NCBI GenBank assembly: GCA_023512835.1
Contig: CM042089.1
Location: 52,881,427-52,945,426 of the forward strand
Length of the DNA stretch: 64,000 nt
Direction: 5' to 3'
Source of the DNA: Taxillus chinensis
Taxonomy: Eukaryota; Streptophyta; Magnoliopsida; Santalales; Loranthaceae
Below the pieces are notes generated by a model. It was not told where the DNA came from and did not search any database. It worked only from the letters and a program-made list of their open reading frames with translations. Position numbers and translations under genes: made by a program. Below, piece by piece: positions 24,346 through 35,008 of this stretch; position 1 is the stretch's first letter; each line of letters opens with the position of its first letter.

Positions 24346-24816
24346 TGGCTGGGACTGAGGTTGTGCCCGTTTGTGTGGTGTGATTTCCTTGTTATGTCTA
24401 TGTCACGTCACTGCACTGGTGCACGCTCACATATAGAGGATAGGTGCATGGGAAGGGTTGGGGGAGACTTGATCCCTACTGAGCTGTGGTTGCTCACCCC
24501 TCCTACTATGGTGTGTTTTCTTGCAGAAACCTACAGGCGTTAGGTGGGAACACCAAGGTGGAAGAGTTCTGTTTTGTGGCTTTGTTTTATGTTATTGTGT
24601 TATATAATTGTGTTGAGGCCTTGTAACCTCAGCGGGGAGATATTGTAATGAAGTTTGAAACATAATAAAGGCATGTGGTTTGAATTTAATAATTATGTGA
24701 TTTGGTCGCTGAAAATAAAATGTGGAATCCATGTTGTATTCTACCCCTTTATCCAAAGCCGGGTAAAGGGAGGGTCACGTTCCGGTCTCCTCGGATTGGA
24801 AATCCGGGGCGTGACA

Positions 24817-25165
24817 CCACCGATGGTCCTGCTCCACCCTCCACCGGTGGAGGTGGTAGCTCAGCCTCCTCCTGGGGTGTTGCATTCAGTGCAAACACCC
24901 TCCCTTGGCCCGTACCGCTGGTCGGCTCACTCACTGGACGGTTCCCACTATGGCTGCCTCCAGCTTCAGTCTGCTGCCGCTCTGGCCTCCCCTGAGGTCG
25001 GGTCTGGCTAGATCCTGCTTGATTAGCCTGCCACTGATGAGCTGGCCTCTTCGCTGGTGCACAGAAACTAGCATCACTCCTCATACTGGGTGCCAAGCCT
25101 CCTGCTCCCCTATTGCCACTCCTGCAAACCCGGCTCAAATGGCCCTCTCGTCCACAGCTGTTACT
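24817..25165 (-). pseudogene. Tekay-B Gag C-terminal fragment
   Basis: It reads CGREGHLSRVCRSGN (the last zinc-knuckle half), then QTRPQGRPERQQTEAGG and ELPPPPVEGGAGPSVV. It is nearly the same as 46240-46560 of the full-length Tekay. It stops where Tekay-A inserted, just before the protease DTGAS region. The N-terminal gag is deleted. Confidence 0.85.
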
Positions 25166-25610
25166 ACACGACATAAGATAGACAACCGTCAAAATGCATT
25201 CATAATCTATCGCGTGTCACTACCTCTACCCCATCTATCAATTCTACCATCACATGGCATGTCACACATACATTACATCAATCCACATGCATCAATCCAC
25301 ATTATACACAGCTTATTCCACATTGCACACAGCTCAAACAAACAAGGACTTTTCCTTGTCATCATGCCTAAGGTATTCCAAGAAAATTCAGAGTTTCGCA
25401 TTTTAAACTTTATCACAGTTTAGCACATATAGACAACAAATGCAACTAGTGCCCTAATGCCAATGCATGCAAATCCTACCTTAGGTCTCGACTACCCCAA
25501 GTACACCTTAGAGGCTCAAAGAGGACCATGTTGATCAGGCACATCCCTCTAGGCTCCTCCAAAGGACTCAAGATAACCAAATCCGCCCACTACCATAGGC
25601 CAACTAGACC
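25166..25610 (-). other. Tekay-B 5' leader
   Basis: Non-coding. It matches 47690-48100 of the full-length Tekay (for example AACTAGTGCCCTAATGCCAA and AAGAGGACCATGTTGATCAG). Confidence 0.8.
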
Positions 25611-25627
25611 ATGCTCTAATACCATAT
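25611..25627 (-). promoter_or_regulatory. Tekay-B primer-binding site (tRNA-Met type)
   Basis: The minus strand reads ATATGGTATTAGAGCAT. TGGTATCAGAGC is the complement of the 3' end of initiator tRNA-Met; here there is one change. Confidence 0.85.
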
Positions 25628-26539
25628 TGTCATACCCAGAATTTCCAACCCGAGGAAATTGGTTCATGACTCCCCTTTACCCATGCTATGGATAAGGGGT
25701 CGAAGTGAAATAACTCCGGACAGGGTCACAACCCACATCAGAAATTCACTAAGGCAAAACAAATGACTTTATTAGATTTGAAACACGTCAACAAAGCAAG
25801 CATGCCTTTATTACATTATTACAATTTAGACTCCTTTACAACATCTCCCCACTGGGTTACAAGGCCTCACAAAAACAACATAATACAAATAATATTAAAT
25901 AAGCCACAAAATAGAACTGTTTTCCACCTTGGTGTTCCCACCTAACGCCTGTAGGTTCCTGAAAGAAAACACATTACAGTAGGAGGGGTGAGCAACCACA
26001 GCTCAGTAGGGATCATGTCTCCCCAACCCATCCCATGCTCCTAGCATCTACATGAGGACGTGCACAAGTGCAGTGTCGTGGCAATAAGATATAAGCAGTT
26101 TTTAATCCAGTCAAGCGCCAACACATAAGTCACAAAACAAGAACAACTTTTGCCACAGCCACACAGGCTAATGTATCCACAGCCACACAGGCTAACATAA
26201 ATAGTCCCGGGCTTCCACAGCCACCGGGTTTCAAAACAGACACACAACACACTTAGCCACACAGGCAAAACATCAAACACTAAACATGCACAACCTTGCA
26301 GGCATAACATCGAACACATAGCGTGCACACATTCATAGTCTCTCAAACTTAGTCACACAAACATAAAACCTAACACATAGCATGCACACATTCACAGGCT
26401 CACAAACTCAGCCACACAGGCATAAAAACAAACACCTAGCGTGCGTAATCCCCAGTCTCATGAGCATATATACAAATATCCAAGAAAAATATGCCATTGA
26501 AGGCCAACATCCATATAGGAGGTCACACCTATATGGATT

Positions 26540-26574
<35 letters not shown>

Positions 26575-27157
26575 CTACCTATCACAAGGCCAAAACCCTG
26601 GGATAGGTTCAAGGAGGAACAGAACCCCTACCTCAAAAGGTTCCTCCCCTGCTCTTGCTCCCACGCTAGATGCCGTCCACCCACGCGAATCACCCCAAAG
26701 AGCGGCGCTCAAGAACTCTCTCTCTCGCGACGGCTGCGGTGGTCGACAACAAAAACACTAAACCTAAAACAAAGAGAGCTCCTCCTTATATAGACCTCAC
26801 TTCTCAAAACGACATAGTTTTGATAAATGAAATCCCACCATCAAAATGACGTAGTTTTGATAAATGAAACACACCATCAAAGACTCGTAGAACACTGCCT
26901 CGAAGATCACCGCCTCGGAGCCTCGAAGATCGCTGGAAATGTGGCCTCGAAGATCTGTCTCGAAGATCAAACATTTAACCCTCAAACCTTCGAACTTCGA
27001 CCCTCAGACCTTCGGCCCTCGGTCTTCGACCTTCGACCCTCGGTCTTCGACCCTACGATACAAATCTTCGGATCTTCCACCTTTCGACCCAAGCGTTCGC
27101 CCAGGGTACTATTCATCTTCGTTCCAGCTTGTTCTTCCCAAAACACGAGTCATTACA
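25628..27157 (-). mobile_element. Tekay-B 5' LTR
   Basis: On the plus strand it runs from TGTCATACCCAG to CACGAGTCATTACA. It contains ACGT near-palindromes at 26803-26823 and 26840-26861, a TATATAAG box (minus) at 26785-26792, an (AT)n microsatellite at about 26543-26573, and putative intron borders at 26631 and 25959. Its distal U3 (26880-27090) is replaced by TTCGACC-type repeats instead of the TGATAAC segment seen in Tekay-A. A 5-bp flank GAAAA follows at 27158. Confidence 0.85.
26885..27095 (-). repeat. CTTCGACC-type repeats in Tekay-B U3
   Basis: CTCGAAGATC units are followed by CTTCGACCCTCGGT units. They end at CCAGGGTACTATTCATC, which also ends a comparable array in LTR-G (about 53935-53955). 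Confidence 0.8.
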
Positions 27158-28090
27158 GAAAATAAGACCAAATAGCAAAAATCCAAGGTCAAAGGGTCAA
27201 AGTGTCAGTAGGTCGAAGTGTTAGCATGGTCGAGTGTCGGTAGGGTCGAAGGTCAATAGGTCGAATGTCAATAGTCAATGGGTCGGAGATCGACGATCGA
27301 AGGTTCAGGGTCGAAGCATCAAAGGTCAAGGGTTGAAGGTCAAGAGTCAAAGGGTCAAAGGTCAAGGGTCGAAGGGTCGTAGGTCAAGAGTCGAAGGTCC
27401 TCGGGTCGAAGGGTTGTAAGTCAAGGGTCGAAGTGTCAAAGGTCAAGAGTCCAAGGTCCGCAGGTCGAAGGGTCTTAGGTCAAGGGTCAAAGTTGAAGGG
27501 TCGTAGCTCAAGGGTTGAAGGTCAATCTTCGAAGACTCGAAGGCTTCCTTGGTCGAAGAATCAAAGGCTTCGAGTCATCGGGTCTAGTTTTTTTAAAAAG
27601 TACCCTTTTACCCCCACCCAAAACACCAAAATGGACAAACTTTTGTGGATTGTTTGGGAAGAACCGTATTCGCCTAAATTGACATTTTGGACTATTTCAC
27701 ATAAGCACATTTTCGGGAAGTTTGACCAGGGGCATTGACCATCTTTTAGCAAGTTTGACTTTTTCCGATGAAAATTGTTTTAGCCATAACTTTATCGTTT
27801 TATGTTGGAATTGAGTACGGTCAAGTGCGTTAGTCTCCAAATTTCACCCTTTGTCATCTGGTGCTACCCTTAGTAAACTTCAATATCTTGCAGCATAGTT
27901 TCTCAAATTTGTGCTTCCCTGTTCATGTCATAACGTATCCATCTTGCGGAAATTGGTTTAACATTAACTCCAAACCTAGGACCGACTCCATGGTAGTGGG
28001 GGATCTTCTTATTCAACAAAATATGGCATGGGTAGATAAATATAAAAAATGGGGTTAGTATGTCCAACCCGGACAAAATATGGTCCAATA
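27158..28090 (-). mobile_element. Ogre LTR fragment (outermost host of the left nest)
   Basis: It matches the first part of the Ogre LTR on the minus strand. On the plus strand it has a GTCGAAG array (27165-27590), then GGATTGTTTGGGAAG and TTTGACCAGGGGCATTGACC. It ends TATGGTCCAATA at 28090, the mutated LTR terminus. Equivalent sequence is at 20640-21107. The remainder of this LTR was displaced by the Tekay-B insertion at 27157. Confidence 0.85.
27165..27590 (+). repeat. GTCGAAG minisatellite
   Basis: GGTCAAGGGTCGAAG units of irregular length. Same family as 19965-20610 and 40255-40750. Confidence 0.9.
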
Positions 28091-28106
28091 GTTGCTCCTC
28101 TTTATG

Positions 28107-28128
28107 CATTGTTTGTATACAAACAATG
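28107..28128. repeat. perfect 22-bp palindrome
   Basis: The arm is CATTGTTTGTA followed by its exact reverse complement. CCTCTTTAT upstream and ATAAGAGG downstream extend the dyad imperfectly to about 45 bp. Confidence 0.85.
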
Positions 28129-28199
28129 TACAAAGATAAGAGGGACTCATTTTGGACGGGTTGGAGCACTTACCTCACTTCACTGCTGCTGAGGTTGGG

Positions 28200-28860
28200 T
28201 TGGAGCATTGTGTGGCGGGAAGAGAAATCCTGGCTGTATCAGGAAAAAAGAAAGCCTTATTACCTACGATGGAAAGAGAAAGTAGCTAATTCCAGTTTGT
28301 TCAGAAAGAAGCTAGACACACAAACCCAGACTGCCCCAGGAAAACTGAAATCATGACTGCCAAGGATGGAAAGAAATGAGCGAAAACCAGTTTGCTCAGG
28401 AAGAAGCTTAAACAAAAGATACTGGACCACCCCAGGAAAACTAAAATCCTGACCGCCTAGGATGGAAAGAAAGTACCTAATTCTATTCTATTCAAGAAGA
28501 AGCTAGACACACAAAACCGGACTGCCCTTGCAAAACTAAAAAGAAACGAGCTAAAACTAGTGTGTTCAGGAAGAAGCTCAAATAAAAGAAACCTGGACCG
28601 CCCCCGGAAACTAAAATCCTGACCTCTTAGTAAAGAAAGAAAGAAGCTAATTCTAGTTTGTTCAGGAAGAAGCTCAAACATAATAAACCCGGGCCGCCCC
28701 GAGAAAACTGAAATCCTGACCGCACAGGATAAAAAGAAAGTAGCTAGTTCCAATCTATTCAGGAAAAAGCTCAAACAAATGAAACCGGACTGTCCTGGGA
28801 AACCAGAACTCCTCACTGCCTAAGATGCAAAGAAAGTAGCTAGTTCTAGTTTGTAGGTCC
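28200..28860 (+). repeat. ~95-bp tandem array
   Basis: About seven units built around AGGAAGAAGCTCAAACAAAA, then CCGGACTGCCCCGGGAAAAC, CTGACCGCC and GCTAATTCTAGTTTGTTC. One unit has an internal deletion. Divergence between units is visible, so the array is old. Confidence 0.88.
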
Positions 28861-29729
28861 CAAAGTGACTCTAGAGTGGGGGTAAGTAGACTCTTTTCGC
28901 GAAAGCTAAGACTGTAAGTTGGAGAATGAATGTCCAAATGATGATTATGATATGAATATTGATTGAGAAGAAGACAATATAGTGTAGCAGTGATTATTGA
29001 CTATCTAACAAATCTGAAATAAGATTTAATGCTATAGTTAGGACAGATCTAAGATATTTAATGAATATTCCTACGAATGTCAATATGAAGAGATTGACTC
29101 CATTTGGAATGTTCTAAGATAGATTTTGATTGTGGATAGACAGCACAGAGAGTAGACTAGATGATAGATGTTAGATCTATTTGAACAAGAATGTATGATG
29201 AATCATTCAATGGTGTTCTTGTTCTTTGATCAATGCAGTGCACAGGACTTGGAAAGAAGTCTCTCAGAGTCTCTCTCTCTAGCATTGGAACTCTGTTCGA
29301 TTCTGTAAGAGTTTTTTTAATTGCATGTCAGAATTCTATATCTTGTGTTCTATGTTCCTCACTTTTTGTGAGAGTTTAACTCATATCATCGTTAAATGTG
29401 TGAGAGATATATTTTAAGGTTATAGTGCATGTTTTGCCTTGCCATCCATCTCGACATTCTAACTTCCCACCACTTAAAATACAGAAGTACAGGGGATGAG
29501 TTGATATGCTCTGATTCTACAGATCTGTTGCCCATGCTGCGTATTTGCACAGTCAATCCTGGCCGTTCATTTATTGATGGTGGTTGGCAGTCATTAATGT
29601 GATAATAAATGTGCTCAACTGCTCAGGATAGCGCAGGCTTACTATACATACCCTAGCTGAAGATATCACTAAGTAAGATGCTTAGGGTTGTGAGTTTGCC
29701 TCAAAGGTGTATGCCTCGAAGGTTTGGTA

Positions 29730-30332
29730 ACTCGAAGATTTACCTTGAAGATCTGGGTCGAGCCTCTTTTTTTGTGTATAATGATATTCAGGCTGGGACA
29801 GCGTTATCTCCTACGAGTCTTCGATTCTGATTTTCTTTTTCTTCGAGTGTTCCAGCCCAGTAGTTCTCAAACAGGCTCACTCTATAATATGGTCTTCGAC
29901 TCTACGAGTCTACAACTTTTTGCTGAGGTGCTTAGAGTGGTTTCTTAACGAGCATACTGAGTTACTACTAGCTGCAAGTCTTTGACTCTATGTCTTCAAG
30001 TCTCCGAGGACGACAGATTACAAGTTGGCTTATGTCTAATGGTTCACTCTATGTTAACTGAGTCTTTGACTCTTCGAGTCTCTGACCCTTACTGTGACTC
30101 TTCGAGTGACTCTTACATTGATCATACAACGCCTATGCTTGTTGTTTTAGCTATAAGTCTTCGACTCTGTTTGCTTTGGAGGGCTAAGAAGGATCTTTGA
30201 CCCTGTGAGTCTATAACTCTTCTAGTCTCCAATTTTCACTGTTTAATGCTTAGCCTATCGTCTTTGGATGATTGCAAACTGAGTCTCCGTTTCTCCAACT
30301 CTTTGACTCTATGGCTCTGACTCTTCAACTAC
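29730..30332 (+). repeat. CTTCGAGTCT minisatellite, left part
   Basis: Dispersed ACTCTTCGAGTCT units (29815, 30070, 30100, 30160 and others) in T-rich sequence. The array is split by the solo copia LTR. Confidence 0.8.
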
Positions 30333-31724
30333 TGTTGGATCAAACCCAGATTTTGGATGATGCGGATAAAACCCTATGTAATTTAATTTGAGACCTTATT
30401 TGTTTATTCTAAGTTGTTACGGAAGATATAACTCTAATTTGGATCTACACTCGTGAGAGCAAAGCTAAGGACAAGATACATAATCCTGATCCGAACCAAC
30501 ATGATTGTCGTCAAGTACATGGTAAATAACCAAGTCCTCATACGGAATAAGGATTATTTGTGCAGACGAAACACTTAGAGTTACGGACTAAGGAATCCGC
30601 GTCTTACACTTAAATAGACTAAGTTAAATAGATGTGGAATAAGAATCCTAGTTTACATCTCGCACGGAGTGAGAGAGAACTATTGCTGAATAAAAGGCTA
30701 AGTCTTCCACTTAAGCGGACTAAGGACAAGAAGACTCGGAGTAAGGAATCCGAGTCTCTTATTCATGTGGAGTAAGGAAGGACTTGTGCAGAATAAGGAC
30801 CCAAGTCCTTTGTTCACATGGACTAAGGAAAATAGATGCGGAGTAAGGAATCCGAACCTTTTACTCGAGCGGAGTAAGGATGCGCTGATACGGAGTAAGC
30901 CATCCGGACCCTTTACTCATGCAGAGTAAGGAACTCAAGCGTAGTAAGGAAGCGCTGATATGGAGTAAGCCCTCCGAACCTTTCGTTCATACGGAGTAAG
31001 GAAGCACTGACACAGAATAAGGATTCCAGTATCAAACTGATACGGATAAGCAACCACTGACACGGAGTAAGGATCCGAGCTTCATTAACACGGAGTAAGG
31101 AATCTTACAAAAGATTAAGAAGACACTACTTCACTTTATCAGCTTCACATTTAAAGTCATCAGCTCGCTGTGTTCCGATGTAAGAAAGACCCGTTGAATA
31201 TCTAAGTCGTCTTACACGTGGATCACACGGAGATGTGGACAGAGCCTTAAATACAATTGGGAACATGCAAAGAAATTCAATATTTGGAATCCCAAGCTTT
31301 TGAGCACCACATTCGCAGCAATTAAAGTAGAGAAATTTATGAGAAGAATTCAATGCTACACGGTGCTCGGAAGATCATGTTCCAAGAATGTTTTCCAAGG
31401 GATGTCTATATATATCAACACTTGTATATTTTCATATATATGCGCGTACATGTACAAGAGCTCTTAAAGATTTAATTGGCTAGTGTGTGAGTTATTGGAA
31501 AACAGAGTGCAAGAGAGTTTCAGCAGATCAAAAAGCTTGTCATAGGCTTTAATCTGTCTTTATTTTGTTGTAATTATATTTTGATAATAAAACAAAATAT
31601 TTCCACTATTTGGTTATCTTCCGCACTGATTTTATTGTTTAACCAGAAAAGTGTTGTGCCAGAGAAGAAGAAGAGTTTTCCATAATAGCCTATTCACTCC
31701 CCTCTAGGCTCCTAGGGACCAACA
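30333..31724 (+). mobile_element. solo Sirevirus-like copia LTR
   Basis: It runs from TGTTGGATCAAACCCAG to GGGACCAACA. It is the same family as 4751-5850 plus 12750-12849. No polypurine tract or primer site flanks it, and CTTCGAGTCT repeats continue on both sides, so it is a solo LTR. Flanks ACTAC (30328-30332) and GCTAC (31725-31729) look like a 5-bp duplication with one change. It contains degenerate ACGGAGTAAGGAA repeats (about 30580-31110). Confidence 0.9.
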
Positions 31725-32228
31725 GCTACGACTCTCCCTTTAAGGTCTACGGGTCTTGGTCTTATTTATGGGCTGACAATTCTATTTGATTAACTGTCTA
31801 AGACTCTTCGAGTCTCAGTTACAATTTGTCAATCTATGTAGTTGTTAGACCTAGGTTCTTCAACCTTCGACCTTTGACTCTGCGAGTCTCCACACATTTT
31901 GTTGTTGATAACTTCTACTTGTGTCTTCAACTCTTCGACCGTTCGAGTCTACGATCTACTTGTCAATTTATGTTCTGTCAATTGTTATTTGGCATCTTTG
32001 GGGACACTTCAATTTTGTATTCTTCGAGTCCTCGAGTCAACTTATGTTCTATCATTTTTAAGTTATGACTTTGACTCTTTGAGTCTATGAGTCTTTTATC
32101 ATTCAAACTGGTGACAGTTTTACTTTTCTATGAACTTTGACTCTACGACCTTGATACCTTCAGATCTTCGAGTCTCTAGACTTAGAAGTATTATTGACAG
32201 CTTCACCAAATCCTATGATTTCTAACAA
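31725..32228 (+). repeat. CTTCGAGTCT minisatellite, right part
   Basis: It continues the array interrupted by the solo LTR, with units such as CTTCGAGTCT at 31807 and GTTCGAGTCTACG at 31943. It ends at the truncated Tekay LTR at about 32229. Confidence 0.8.
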
Positions 32229-32339
32229 TCTACATGTTGAGTGCGCATGTACAATGTCGTACCAATAATACCCAAATAGTTTATAATCAGCATTTTCATT
32301 TCATGGTTCTCATAAACGAAACAACGCATGAGCATGCCA

Positions 32340-32500
32340 TAAAGCAATCACAACCACAGCTACACAAGCTACCATAGCCACAACCACACAAGCTACCACA
32401 ACCACAGCCACATAGGCTACCACAACCACAAGCACACAAGTTACCACAGCCAGAGCAACATAAGCTACCACAACCACAACCATAGCCACAGCCACAATTC
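32340..32500. repeat. CACAACCACA-type minisatellite in Tekay-I LTR
   Basis: Units of ACCACAGCCACATAGGCT repeat with decay. They are equivalent to the CACGGCCACTAAGGCTTAGC repeats of Tekay-H. Confidence 0.75.
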
Positions 32501-33069
32501 TATATACCACAATTTCAAGCACAACATAATAATACATATCAATAACACATCAAATAAACACATGTATTTAACATTTATCACACGATCTATAATTAGATTA
32601 TATCCATATAGAACGTTCTCAACCACAACCTTTCTACAATCCCCAAGGTTTTCCATGAGACTCTATCGTGGAACTACCATGAACGAATGCGAGCATGAGA
32701 CGAATAGCAAATGGACACTCTAATTGCCTTCATAATCCACTACCACGAAACGAACCTGTTTTCTCTAGTATCCCTGGATTCATTAACATCCACAAGCATA
32801 ACATATATACATACACATATCATTTACCCCAATATCTAAACCTAGAATAGGTTCAAGAGAGGTACAAAATCCCTAGCTCAAACTCGGTTGCGTTGTGGTT
32901 TTGACTTGAAGGATCTTCCTTGCTCCTTGCTTTACTCCGATAAGCGTCTTCCACCCCCAAAAAATGAAACAACACGCTTGAATTGATGATAATTCCTCTC
33001 TCTCTCTCGATGGCTTCAAAACAATACCTAGAACCCTAAAATCACAAAATAGAAAGACATATCGAAAAT

Positions 33070-33470
33070 ACGCTGTCGTAGGGTCGACGTCGACCAAAAA
33101 CACCTAGGATCGACCACATCGACCAACTATTCTCACGTCGACAAGACACCCACGTTGACCAATTTCCACATTGAGCAAGGTCGATCTACAGTTGGGTTGA
33201 CCACGTCGACCTCATGTTGACCATAGGTCGACCCTCTTCCACGTCAACCAACACACATGGGAAAGCTCTCAGGAAACTGCTCTGGTCGACCTCGACCACG
33301 TCGACCATACATCGACCACACATTGAAATTCATCTCGTATCGACCAAACCCTTTGAAATCTGCCTTGGTCGACATCGACCACTCACCACGCCAGGTCAAC
33401 CACGTCGACAACTCCCACATCGACCAAGGCTACATCGACCAGGTTTTCACATGAAAATCCATCTCAGCGA
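33070..33470. repeat. GTCGACC minisatellite in Tekay-I U3
   Basis: ACGTCGACCA and CATCGACCA units repeat more than twenty times with irregular spacing. They replace the U3 segment found in Tekay-A and Tekay-H. Confidence 0.88.
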
Positions 33471-33923
33471 GACCCCCACCGAGGCACTGCGATCTCGGAT
33501 TCATGTTAACTGTCTGGTTAAGAGGCCATGGCCAACCACAAAAATGACTAACTCCTCACATCCCTAAACACGGGTCATTACATCCTCTCCCCCTTAAGAC
33601 TTTTTCTCCTCGAAAGGAAATAGCATGCCAACTAGAACCGCAAAGAGTAACAACCACATGCAACCTATTTGCATAACCATAGGCCGCCACCCCAAACGGA
33701 TCATACATCGTACACATATCACAAATCACACAACATGACTCATATCCACAACTCAATAAAGCATAGCACAAAAGGCACACATATTCCTACCATAATGAAA
33801 AAAAGACGGCATATCTAATCACCATCAAACAACACATATAATACATATCCACATGTTTCAATACACATCTCAAATACAAATACATGTCTCAAAAGGACGA
33901 CAAACATATGAAACCACATCACT

Positions 33924-35008
33924 AGAGGGGAGACTTGTAGTGGCTTTGCCTCTTCGGGATGAGGTGATGAGGAGGTTTCATCAGTCAAGAGTTGTTGTGC
34001 ATCTAGGGGGTACAAAGATATACCATGCACTCCAGGGCATTTTTGGTAGCCTGGGATGAAACGTGATGTGGCTGCATTTATTTCGAGATGCCTCACTTGT
34101 TAGCAGGTGAAGGCTGAGCACCAGCGGCTGGTGGGCATGTTGTAACCATTGCCAGTAGCGGAGTGGAAGTGGGACCACATAGCGATGGATTTTGTGACTG
34201 GACTTCCACCCACCACTAGAGGAAAGACATGATATGGGTGATTGTGGATCGGTTAACGAAGTCAGCCCACTTCTTTGCCGTTCGAGAGCGGGATTCCATC
34301 GGGACGTTGAGCCAGCTATATGTGAATGAGATCATGAGATTGCATGGAGTGCCGTCATCGATTGTGTCCGATAGAGACTCGAGCTTTACTTCTCGCTTCT
34401 GGGCAGGTTTGCAAGAGGCTATAGGGACAAAGCTTAACATGAGTGTCGCTTTTCACCCTGAGACTGACGGTCAAACCAAGAGGATGAATCAGACATTGGA
34501 GGACATGTTGAGGGCCTGTGTGTTAGATTTTGGGGGTTTGTGGGTAACTCACCTTCCTTTGTTGGAGTTTTCCTACAACAACAATTGTCAGGCATACATT
34601 GGGATGGCTCCTTTTGAAGCGTTGTATGGGCGGCCATGTCGATCTCCTTTGTGTTGGAGTGAGGTGGGGGAGACAGCTTTATTGGGACCACAGTTGGTTC
34701 GAGAGGCTACTGAGAAGGTTAAGTTGATTCGTCAGCGCTTGTTATCAGCTCAGAGTCACTAGAAATCTTATGCAAATCAGCGGCGGCGCCCTTTGGAGTT
34801 TTCTATGGGGGATCATGTGTTCCTTCGTGTTTCTCCACGTCGTGGATATCGACGGTTTGGGAGAGGTTCCAAGCTATCCCCACGGTTTATTGGTCCTTTT
34901 GAGGTTATAGCTCGTGTGGGGCTAGTGGCTTATCGGTTAGCATTGCCACCACGGTTAAGTCGGGCGCACAATGTGTTCCATGTGTTCTATGTGTCCCAGT
35001 TGAGAAAG
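33924..35008 (+). pseudogene. Tekay-C integrase fragment
   Basis: It starts abruptly at the zinc-binding region (GGTKIYHAL near 34008). It then runs WKWDHIAMDFVTGLPP, VIVDRLTKSAHFF, VSDRDSSFTSRF and HPETDGQTKRMNQ, and ends in FHVFYVSQLRK where an Ogre LTR follows. The core frame 34229-34762 is open. The third catalytic acidic residue is Lys (QTKR instead of QTER), so the integrase would be dead. Stops occur near 34060, 34140 and 34760. A duplicated FHVFYV may be a slip. No chromodomain is left. Confidence 0.88.

Larger units (their letters stand above)
21108..24816 (+). mobile_element. Tekay-A gypsy, 3' part with 3' LTR
   Basis: Integrase and chromodomain coding remnants (21108-22652), 3' untranslated sequence, a polypurine tract and a 1917-bp LTR (22900-24816). 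The 5' part of pol is cut off by the Ogre at 21107. The right end meets gag sequence of another Tekay on the opposite strand, so Tekay-A inserted into Tekay-B. Confidence 0.88.
22900..24816 (+). mobile_element. Tekay-A 3' LTR
   Basis: It runs from TGTAATGACCCGTG to AATCCGGGGCGTGACA. U3 holds an Athila-like segment starting TGATAAC at 23080, two ACGT-core near-palindromes and a TATA box at 23581-23588. A GA tract (about 23644-23671) and a donor-like AAGGTAGGGG (GT at 23770) follow. Then come variable minisatellite sequence and an acceptor-like TTCTTGCAG ending at 24526. It is followed directly by minus-strand gag of Tekay-B. Confidence 0.92.
24817..27157 (-). mobile_element. Tekay-B gypsy, 5' part (minus strand)
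   Basis: From right to left it has a 5' LTR (25628-27157), a primer-binding site, a leader and a short Gag C-terminal fragment cut at 24817 by Tekay-A. Most of gag is missing through a deletion joining leader to zinc-knuckle sequence at about 25165. The right end is flanked by Ogre LTR sequence, so Tekay-B inserted into an Ogre LTR. Confidence 0.85.
28091..30332. other. unclassified repeat-derived region
   Basis: No protein motif found in any frame. It contains a 22-bp palindrome (28107-28128), a ~95-bp tandem array (28200-28860), A/T-rich sequence to about 29650, and CTTCGAGTCT repeats from about 29730. The CTTCGAGTCT array continues beyond the solo LTR at 31725. It may be an untranslated or LTR part of an element I could not classify. 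Confidence 0.4.
32229..33923 (-). mobile_element. Tekay-I gypsy, 3' LTR (truncated) and 3' UTR, minus strand
   Basis: LTR 32229-33582 ends GGGTCATTACA on the plus strand. It lacks the ~390 bp at its other end; homology begins at CTACATG, equal to 41147 of the full-length Tekay LTR. The polypurine tract (minus) is at 33583-33597, and 3' untranslated sequence runs to 33923. It then switches abruptly to plus-strand Tekay integrase. Confidence 0.8.
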
